Of a stretch of 63,020 nt of DNA, positions 56,301-63,020 are shown in pieces. The position numbers were made by a program, and so were the translations under genes. How positions within the stretch are numbered: position 1 is the first letter of the stretch; every line of letters starts with the position of its first letter. Source of the stretch: Desulfofustis sp. (GTDB lineage Bacteria; Desulfobacterota; Desulfobulbia; Desulfobulbales; Desulfocapsaceae); NCBI GenBank assembly GCA_013042475.1, contig JABDQA010000111.1, positions 1-63,020 on the forward strand, read 5' to 3'. The notes beneath the pieces are model-generated. The model was given only the letters and a program-made list of their open reading frames with translations. It was not told the origin of the DNA and did not search any database.

Positions 56301-56662
56301 ACGCCTTCTACAGTGCCATAAGCCAATGGGAGAGCTTTTCCACAACCGATTATTTTCAAGGGGACCAGGCTACCGACTACTTCGATGAGATCTACCATGC
56401 GATGCGCAGTGTCTGTCTCACCTGGGCCGCTACTTTGGCAAAACTCAATCGGTTGGACGAAGCGCTGGGGCTGTTAGAAAAGACTGACAAACTGCTCGTT
56501 TCCGACGAGGACAGGGTTGCATTGCAGCACAAATTGTATATCAAAAGGAAGAATCCACTCAAGGCCCAAAAAGTACTTGACTCATATCGGCAGGAACTGC
56601 TGCGTCTCGGTTACACCAGAGAAGAGGCCGATGAAATGATCGACTCTTTGCTGCAGGCTTAG
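53381..56662 (+). CDS. Large STAND-ATPase/TPR/SARP-type transcriptional regulator
   Basis: A 1093-residue putative signal-responsive regulator. The N-terminus holds a MalT-like P-loop NTPase: Walker A EAQAGQGKTTLV near residue 55 and Walker B VFLVLDDLHLISE near residue 148. Residues about 400-830 are helical TPR-like repeats. From about residue 848 an OmpR-type winged helix follows (LEIKVLGTFSISLNGEELF to KSYVQLTN), ending in a BTAD-like domain, the arrangement of SARP activators. MalT has a LuxR helix-turn-helix instead, so this is a different output. The target is unknown; only trmJ is coupled to it. Confidence 0.8.
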   Translation: MTTAISDSIQQSIAANKFYPPHINPSQSIDRHSIISDRTGATDFSGRIIIIEAQAGQGKTTLVYQFLEQDGTPYIWYQVGTEDSDPVVLLGALNLAFSRKFEHFKSPQLEAILDNGQIGPMDLQGCANILLNDIDTAMQSNVFLVLDDLHLISEAQLTNQLLDYLIDTSPPNLHYILVSRHPLSLEARAIRKNPYVIYLDSDDLALKLRDIECLYSTVLGSEIARSEAEQILDITNGWIMGIILAAGPLASAQKSVKPDNVITRKPDLFGKGLDSFMLNFFQDEILTQIPEMFHDAFIKLSFLDEINIDFAHQLVDIENLDTHLSKVADQNFFIYHLDDTGRMFRFHHLFQEFLQSKGRQLLDPQVISDIYRSATDYYLEHDLIERALKSLRLGEDYQRMEIVIREHGLRLISANRTVTILGILQTIPEEILLDYGWLSFFHALLTTDFHPQTTLPYFHACIEKFIENSEEIGELMTLSQIIYFHFVISGRYLEGSKLLDRTRVLFESIHKKLPRDISIMVVRNLAAGFCFFDGKMDLARYYAKRGCDLAERIGSKNFLAACRFILGYIGLLSGDGRRARMEIEKSYSLVSDPLVGMSNRLTLHVMQLCELSMYGHFQAFLYHKDLVLEGVDREVVRQTVAAPYLYVWSAIGLISIGKHNDALDLIEQGMFISKTASSEHMTSQLLQWRGLINAIQHNEQTAIDDIDLSTEMRNRAGGPFFVGYHLAIKGAVLAHLGRFEDGHHCLEQALAIADEIPSTYIQACAAAYLAYIEMKREDEAALKARLQVLLELMNESGYDFFWGWEPGTMLLLLSRAVKYKIEPEFARLLAHQRLRQSIDDKGVPLPMLEIKVLGTFSISLNGEELFSLKDFSTHQRELFGLLISSPDFRISQDQVQFALWAESPPDKASKTFYTLISRLRKVLAEKVDDPTHYICVEKSYVQLTNTTVDAARFLDLARQGLSLGKRELWWQAGNAFYSAISQWESFSTTDYFQGDQATDYFDEIYHAMRSVCLTWAATLAKLNRLDEALGLLEKTDKLLVSDEDRVALQHKLYIKRKNPLKAQKVLDSYRQELLRLGYTREEADEMIDSLLQA

Positions 56663-56671
56663 CTTTTCGCT

Positions 56672-57322
56672 TCAGAGCAGCGGTTGCAGAGGACAGTCGC
56701 TGCAAAGCGGTTCAGGCTTTTTGCAGAACCGTTTTGCCGTCATTACCAACAAGGCGTGATACTGGTTGAACATGGCCGCGTCATGATCAAGATTATCCAT
56801 GAAAAGATCCTGAATAGTCTGATAGTCGCATGATTCTGGCACCATGTTGTGGCGGGATAGAATTCTATGAGTGTAGGCGTCAACCACGAAGATAGGGTGC
56901 TCCCCTGCGTAGAGTAGAATTGAATCAGCGGTCTCGGGACCAATTCCTTTAACCCTTAAAAGCGCTTCTCTGGCTGCTGACAAATCCTCGGCGAGCAGCA
57001 GCGTCAGATCACCATCATAGTCGTTTGCGACCATCTCCAGAAGATTTTTCAATCGTCTGGCTTTAAGACTGTGATACCCGGACGATCGTATTAATCCTGC
57101 AAGCTGCTCCTCAGGCATGTGCAGCAGTGAGTCAAAACTAAGAAGGTCGGCCATCTTGAGCGTTTCGATCGACTTCTCCACATTCTTCCAGTTGGTGTTC
57201 TGGGTCAAGATGGCGCCCACTATCACCTCGAAAGAATCCTCGGCTGGCCACCAATGCAGGGGACCGAAGTAATCGTCGAGTCTGCGATAGATATCGCTTA
57301 GCTGGTCTGCAGTTAATCCCAT
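56672..57322 (-). CDS. Endonuclease III-like DNA glycosylase (HhH-GPD)
   Basis: Base-excision glycosylase fold of 216 residues. The helix-hairpin-helix reads LLRVKGIGPETADSILLYA and the catalytic aspartate loop reads IFVVDAYTHRI. In endonuclease III the hairpin has GRKTA with the lyase lysine; here GPETA has glutamate, so beta-lyase activity is unlikely and a monofunctional glycosylase, as in MagIII-type enzymes, is more likely. The C-terminal cluster motif has CKKPEPLCSDC but the protein stops before the fourth cysteine. It converges with the regulator gene, nine bases apart, and lies 13 bases after pfkA on the same strand. Confidence 0.8.
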   Translation of the reverse strand: MGLTADQLSDIYRRLDDYFGPLHWWPAEDSFEVIVGAILTQNTNWKNVEKSIETLKMADLLSFDSLLHMPEEQLAGLIRSSGYHSLKARRLKNLLEMVANDYDGDLTLLLAEDLSAAREALLRVKGIGPETADSILLYAGEHPIFVVDAYTHRILSRHNMVPESCDYQTIQDLFMDNLDHDAAMFNQYHALLVMTAKRFCKKPEPLCSDCPLQPLL

Positions 57323-57335
57323 AAATAAATCTCAA

Positions 57336-58421
57336 TCAATCACCGAAGCAGATGCCAATGTCCCGCGCCGTGGAAATCTTGTCGCTGTTTAAATCCACCT
57401 TTTTCCTGGTTTTGATCGCTTCTTCGATTGGTACGGCTTTCATCTGCGAGGAATCGAGTGCTACCATGTGACCGAATGTGCCGGACTCTACCAGCCTTAC
57501 GGCAGCCGCTCCGAATCTCAGGGCCAGCAGACGGTCAAAAGTTGTAGGTGATCCCCCGCGCTGCAAATGCCCCAATGTCAAAGAACGGGTATCCTTATCG
57601 GTCATATTCCTGATTTCTGAAGCAACCCATTCACCGATACCACCCAATATGACTTCCTGACGTCCAAGTTCCCCTTTTCCTTTGGATATCCTTTCCCCTC
57701 CTTTTGCCAATGCCCCCTCTGCAACCACCACGATGGAGTAATGTTTATCACGAAGTTCATTATCGGCAATTTTCTCACACACAGATTCCAGATCAAATGG
57801 AATCTCAGGAATCAGGATGACGTCAGCTCCACCCGAGATTCCCGAATAAAGCGCAATCCATCCAGAATCCCTGCCCATTACTTCCACCACCATGACCCGG
57901 TCGTGTGATTTTGCTGTCGAGTGCAATTTATCCAATGCTTCTGTGGCAGTTGAGACCGCAGTATCAAAGCCGAAGGTCCGATCGGTTGCCATCAAGTCGT
58001 TGTCAATGGTTTTGGGTACTCCTATTACATTCATTCCCAGTTCTGAAAAGCGGTGGGCGATCTCCAGGCTGCCATCCCCGCCGATGGCGATATGGCAATC
58101 AAATCCCATCCGTTTATAATTCCTCATTATCTTTTCACTGATATCGACCAAGGTTACCTCCCCTGCGAGATTCTCAACTGGTTTGGCAAAGGGGCTGCCC
58201 TTGTTGGTGGATCCCAGGATTGTGCCGCCAATCGCGTAAATCTCCTGGACATCGCGGGGGGTCAATCTGATCATTTCATCGATATCAAGAAATCCAGCGT
58301 AACCACTTCTGCTGCCGTATACTTCCCAGCCCTGGCGATAACAGGCAAGCACCACCGCAAAAATTACTGCATTAAGCCCGGGTGCATCCCCGCCGCCAGT
58401 TGATATGACAACTTTTTTCAT
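57336..58421 (-). CDS. pfkA: 6-phosphofructokinase
   Basis: Phosphorylates fructose-6-phosphate in glycolysis. The 361-residue protein has STGGGDAPGLNAVI, the phosphoryl-donor loop IAIGGDGSLEIA, the catalytic loop GVPKTIDNDLMATDRTFGFDTA and VEVMGRDSGWIA. The donor loop has Gly (ATP type), while PKTIDND has the Lys seen in pyrophosphate-dependent enzymes; this Gly/Lys pairing is known in the long ATP-dependent group often called clade X. ATP is therefore the more likely donor. It is followed closely by the glycosylase gene. Confidence 0.92.
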   Translation of the reverse strand: MKKVVISTGGGDAPGLNAVIFAVVLACYRQGWEVYGSRSGYAGFLDIDEMIRLTPRDVQEIYAIGGTILGSTNKGSPFAKPVENLAGEVTLVDISEKIMRNYKRMGFDCHIAIGGDGSLEIAHRFSELGMNVIGVPKTIDNDLMATDRTFGFDTAVSTATEALDKLHSTAKSHDRVMVVEVMGRDSGWIALYSGISGGADVILIPEIPFDLESVCEKIADNELRDKHYSIVVVAEGALAKGGERISKGKGELGRQEVILGGIGEWVASEIRNMTDKDTRSLTLGHLQRGGSPTTFDRLLALRFGAAAVRLVESGTFGHMVALDSSQMKAVPIEEAIKTRKKVDLNSDKISTARDIGICFGD

Positions 58422-58749
58422 TTGTTCCCCTCATCTTACGACCTGTTAGGATCACTCCCAACCCGCGAGTATAACAAGAAATATGGTTCCAACAGAATAA
58501 CGACTCCAGTTATCCAATTCAAGCACCACGACTTATTAAGATCCATAATAATTCAATAATTATTTATCTTTACTTAAAAAATCTGATTGGACAATAAAAT
58601 CCACAAAACTATTTAATACATTATTGAAATGTATGGTTTGACTTCTTTTATGTGCAGGCTTATGATGTTGGCACGTATATTTTGCTCTACGCCGTGTGGG
58701 CATTTGAGGTACTGAAAACATGGACATACACAACTCAGAGGAGGTCTAC
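58422..58749 (+). promoter_or_regulatory. Upstream region and sigma70 promoter of the HesB-like selenoprotein gene
   Basis: The region is AT-rich from 58500 to 58630 and has no gene. A strong promoter is visible: TTGACT at 58638-58643, a 17-base spacer, and TATGAT at 58661-58666. The expected start is near 58673, giving a leader of about 77 bases. GGAGG at 58740-58744 stands six bases before the ATG. Confidence 0.8.
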
Positions 58750-59085
58750 ATGTCTCTAACCGTAACCGATCTGGCGCTGACGAAACTCAAAGAGTATCTG
58801 AGCCAGAATAATATTGAATCAGCTTTACGCGTCGCCCTCATGCAGGGTGGCTGATCCGGTCCCTCACTGGGATTGGCTCTGGATGAGCCAAAAGAAAATG
58901 ATAAAGTGTACGATCAGAGTGAATTAACCTTTCTGGTTGAAGACAGCCTGCTTGAAACATGCGGAGCGATAAACGTCGAATACATTGAAGCGGGTCCGCG
59001 TTCAGGTTTTGGCATTTCTTCTACCAATCCAATTGGTGGCGGCGGTTGTTCACCTGGATCCTGCGGTTCAGGTAGTTGCGGCTGA
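58750..59085 (+). CDS. HesB/IscA-like selenoprotein with in-frame TGA (Sec35)
   Basis: A-type iron-sulfur carrier-like protein of 111 residues if the TGA at 58852-58854 is read as selenocysteine. The frame begins MSLTVTDLALTKLKEYLSQN at an ATG with a strong ribosome site, continues to ...RVALMQGG-Sec-SGPSLGLALDE and ends GGGGCSPGSCGSGSCG. The Sec is residue 35, where IscA has its first conserved cluster-binding cysteine (Gly-Cys-Ser-Gly). Similarity continues without a shift on both sides of the TGA, which argues against a pseudogene. HesB-like selenoproteins are a described family in some bacteria. A hairpin after the TGA fits a SECIS element. The C-terminal Cys/Gly/Ser tail replaces the usual CGC motif. 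Confidence 0.88.
58873..58891 (+). promoter_or_regulatory. Putative bacterial SECIS hairpin
   Basis: TTGGCTC at 58873-58879 and GAGCCAA at 58885-58891 form a perfect 7-base stem with loop TGGAT. The first G of the loop is 27 bases after the TGA, within the range of known bacterial SECIS elements (about 16-37), and the loop contains the GG expected for SelB binding. The hairpin lies inside the coding sequence, as is normal in bacteria. Confidence 0.75.
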
Positions 59086-59115
59086 TTCTGACACTTTCTA
59101 CTCAGATTTTTATAT

Positions 59116-59150
59116 AACGGTGGATTTACTTAGTAAATCCACCGTTTTTC
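59116..59150 (+). terminator. Intrinsic terminator after the HesB-like gene
   Basis: AACGGTGGATTTACT at 59116-59130 and AGTAAATCCACCGTT at 59132-59146 form a perfect 15-base stem that runs into TTTTTC. The HesB-like gene is therefore a single-gene transcript. Confidence 0.92.
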
Positions 59151-59190
59151 ATTTATCCTCCACCCTTTTGCACAACCCGCTGTCAAAAAC

Positions 59191-59219
59191 TTGACACCCC
59201 TCTTGATCGTCCTTATCCT
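59191..59219 (+). promoter_or_regulatory. Promoter candidate for clpB
   Basis: TTGACA at 59191-59196, 17 bases, then TATCCT at 59214-59219 gives a perfect -35 with a moderate -10, about 57 bases before the clpB ATG. No CIRCE element and no clear sigma32 -10 were found. Confidence 0.5.
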
Positions 59220-59276
59220 CTTGTCTGCTTAAAGGTTTACGAGCTTTCTTTATCTCAGACGAAGAGGACACACATC

Positions 59277-61910
<2,634 letters not shown>

Positions 61911-61946
61911 AGCTTTCCTTTCCCCTTTACCTTTTCCATTAGATAT

Positions 61947-61980
61947 GGTTGCATGGTCTGCCAAGAGCGGCCATGCAACC
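61947..61980 (+). promoter_or_regulatory. Hairpin directly before the thioesterase ribosome site
   Basis: GGTTGCATGG at 61947-61956 and CCATGCAACC at 61971-61980 form a perfect 10-base stem over a 14-base loop. No T run follows; instead the ribosome site AAGGG starts at the very next base. It may stabilise or modulate the downstream message, or protect the clpB mRNA end, rather than end transcription. Confidence 0.5.
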
Positions 61981-61991
61981 AAGGGTGCACG

Positions 61992-62462
61992 ATGTCTGAT
62001 TCCCACTATCAATGCCAGGTGCTGATGTCGCACATGATGCTGCCCACCCACGCCAATCCGTTTGGGCATATTCATGGCGGCGATATCATGAAGTACATCG
62101 ACGACGCGGCAGGAGTGGTGGCCATGAAGCACGCCCACACCACGGTGGTAACTGCCTCCATCGATCGTCTGGATTTTCATAAACCGGTGCACATCGGTAA
62201 TCTGCTGATCCTCAAGGCGTCATTGAACGCCACAGGGCGCACTTCAATGGAGATCGGGGTGCGGGTCGAAGCCGAAGACCTGTTGGCTGGCGTCGTTACC
62301 CATATCGCCTCCGCCTATCTGACCTTCGTTGCCCTTGGTGAGGACAATTGTCCCACACCAGTACCACCTTATAATCCTGAAACACCCGAGGCGATTCGCA
62401 GAAGAAAACAGGCCCAGGAAAGAAAGGCCTGCTACTATAAAAGTAGAAACGAAAACGAGTAA
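61992..62462 (+). CDS. Hotdog-fold acyl-CoA thioesterase (YciA/BACH type)
   Basis: Hydrolyses acyl-CoA to free acid and CoA. The 156-residue protein starts at MSDSHYQCQVLMSHMMLP with AAGGG seven bases upstream. The hotdog core has PTHANPFGHIHGGDIMKYIDDAAGVVAMKHA, with the aspartate and the asparagine of the family, then VTASIDRLDFHKPVHIGNLL and RTSMEIGVRVEAED. The charged C-terminal tail is typical of the YciA/BACH group. It lies 81 bases after clpB and 9 bases before a small conserved gene. Confidence 0.88.
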   Translation: MSDSHYQCQVLMSHMMLPTHANPFGHIHGGDIMKYIDDAAGVVAMKHAHTTVVTASIDRLDFHKPVHIGNLLILKASLNATGRTSMEIGVRVEAEDLLAGVVTHIASAYLTFVALGEDNCPTPVPPYNPETPEAIRRRKQAQERKACYYKSRNENE

Positions 62463-62471
62463 ACAAATACA

Positions 62472-62762
62472 ATGAGTGCCACTGTAGACGATATAACTAT
62501 CAGTTATGAAGAAGACGGCGTCGAGTTGGTGAGAGAACTAGACAAAGTGATCCTTTCCAAAGGAGCCTGGACAACGATTCTATTCAGATATCAGAATCTC
62601 AATAGATCCACTGGTGAATACGGCCCGGACATGTATTCAATTCGCCGCTATCAGAAACGTCAGGGCAATTATATACCCAAATCAAAATTCAACATCTCCA
62701 ACGCCAAGCAGGCTGAAAAGATTGCCTCAACCTTGCAGAAATGGGTCATGGATCAAAACTGA
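62472..62762 (+). CDS. Small protein of unknown function
   Basis: A 96-residue soluble protein (MSATVDDITISYEEDG) with no cysteine, signal peptide or known catalytic motif. The middle part LSKGAWTTILFRYQNLNRSTGEYGPDMYSIRRYQKRQGNY and the end FNISNAKQAEKIASTLQKWVMDQ look like a compact alpha/beta domain; I have the impression of similar small proteins in other sulfate reducers, but cannot confirm it. It begins nine bases after the thioesterase stop and is probably cotranscribed. No function can be given. Confidence 0.75.
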   Translation: MSATVDDITISYEEDGVELVRELDKVILSKGAWTTILFRYQNLNRSTGEYGPDMYSIRRYQKRQGNYIPKSKFNISNAKQAEKIASTLQKWVMDQN

Positions 62763-62815
62763 GCACGGTCCTCCCAGAATAATTCAATTATCTCACAGAA
62801 CCCTAACTTTCCTTA

Positions 62816-63020
62816 TTGACAAAGGTAATTGTAGGGTATAGTTTGTCGCGGCTTTTGGAGGTGGTACGAGTCTGACAAAAGCGGTGGTAGGGCAAAGAAT
62901 CTAATTGACATGTGATTGAGATCATATTAGATTGACGTTCTTGCTCACTCGTCACGAGTGGCGCCTTTTTAGGTGTTTCGACGATCCTTGACAACTGAAT
63001 AACAGCAATACGCAAACGGG
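62816..63020 (+). promoter_or_regulatory. Promoter-rich region resembling an rRNA operon leader
   Basis: Tandem promoter-like elements are seen: TTGACA at 62816-62821 with TATAGT at 62837-62842 (short 15-base spacer), and TTGACA at 62905-62910 with TAGATT at 62928-62933 (17-base spacer). A dyad CACTCGT-C-ACGAGTG follows at 62946-62960 and TTGACAACTGAATAAC begins at 62989. The last string resembles sequence often found before or within rRNA operons. No coding frame is visible, and the window ends before any 16S sequence could appear. Confidence 0.35.

Noticed and set aside
57336-58421. Pyrophosphate-dependent phosphofructokinase
   Set aside because: The donor loop is GGDGS with Gly as in ATP enzymes; the Lys in PKTIDND alone is also found in the long ATP-dependent group.
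58656-58675. Sigma54 promoter (TTGGCACG ... TTTTGC) before the HesB-like gene
   Set aside because: The GG and GC elements are 12 bases apart instead of 10, while an excellent sigma70 promoter lies just upstream.
58852-58854. TGA as a true stop, making the HesB-like gene a pseudogene
   Set aside because: Similarity continues in the same frame on both sides, the TGA replaces a conserved cysteine, and promoter, ribosome site, hairpin and terminator are intact.
59086-59276. CIRCE or sigma32 heat-shock control of clpB
   Set aside because: No TTAGCACTC/GAGTGCTAA dyad and no CCCCAT-type -10 were found; only a sigma70-like pair is visible.

Overview
The window looks like chromosomal DNA of a sulfate- or sulfur-metabolising Desulfobacterota bacterium, most likely Desulfobulbales (inference). 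Reasons: a dsrMKJO cluster at the left edge with an RsbRD-type gene in front of dsrM; a hemA/ccsA/precorrin-2 dehydrogenase group fitting a siroheme-dependent lifestyle; Gram-negative envelope genes (ydbH-ynbE-ydbL, an RND pump with a TolC-type protein, a SurA-like chaperone); and a selenocysteine-containing HesB/IscA-like gene. Base composition looks even, and I saw no transposase, integrase, phage gene, CRISPR array, tRNA gene or long repeat. This is ordinary core genome.

Layout. 1-4541 (minus): dsrO (cut by the edge), dsrJ, dsrK, dsrM and an RsbRD-N gene. 4730-12590 (mostly minus): tail-specific protease, MazG-like enzyme (plus), an unknown gene, hemA, ccsA-like, precorrin-2 dehydrogenase, uppP, a small exported protein and a TlpA-type thioredoxin. 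12849-16846: surA-like, rodZ-like and recO on plus, then birA and a two-domain biotinyl-like protein on minus. 17230-22736 (plus): ydbH-ynbE-ydbL, cmoA-cmoB and a possible SLOG protein. 22849-25287 (minus): crotonase-fold protein and a ModF-type double ABC ATPase. 25517-32778 (plus): carA, carB, ftsH, folP. 32927-34584 (minus): rarD and ccdA-like. 34784-42469 (plus): an operator array and a tetR-MFP-RND-tolC-radical SAM operon. 42482-45439 (minus): PlsC-like acyltransferase and a DamX-like ATPase/SPOR protein. 45911-53384: aat, a zinc-ribbon TSCPD protein, a Rel/SpoT-type protein (minus), rnr, a coiled-coil membrane protein and trmJ. 53381-58421: a 1093-residue STAND/TPR/SARP regulator, an EndoIII-like glycosylase (minus) and pfkA (minus). 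58638-62762: the selenoprotein gene with promoter, SECIS-like hairpin and terminator, then clpB, an acyl-CoA thioesterase and a small conserved protein. The last 200 bases resemble an rRNA operon leader running off the right edge.

The strongest hidden signal is at 58750-59085. A complete HesB/IscA-like gene is split by an in-frame TGA at codon 35, exactly where IscA has its first conserved cysteine. A 7-bp hairpin with a GG-containing loop follows at a distance fitting a bacterial SECIS element. Ordinary ORF calling sees only the 3' part. Other points worth a second look are a Rel/SpoT protein whose synthetase half has lost key residues, a three-copy operator array at the efflux operon, a ModF protein with a degraded first ATPase, an EndoIII-like protein lacking its catalytic lysine and fourth cluster cysteine, and several enzymes with unusual active-site motifs.
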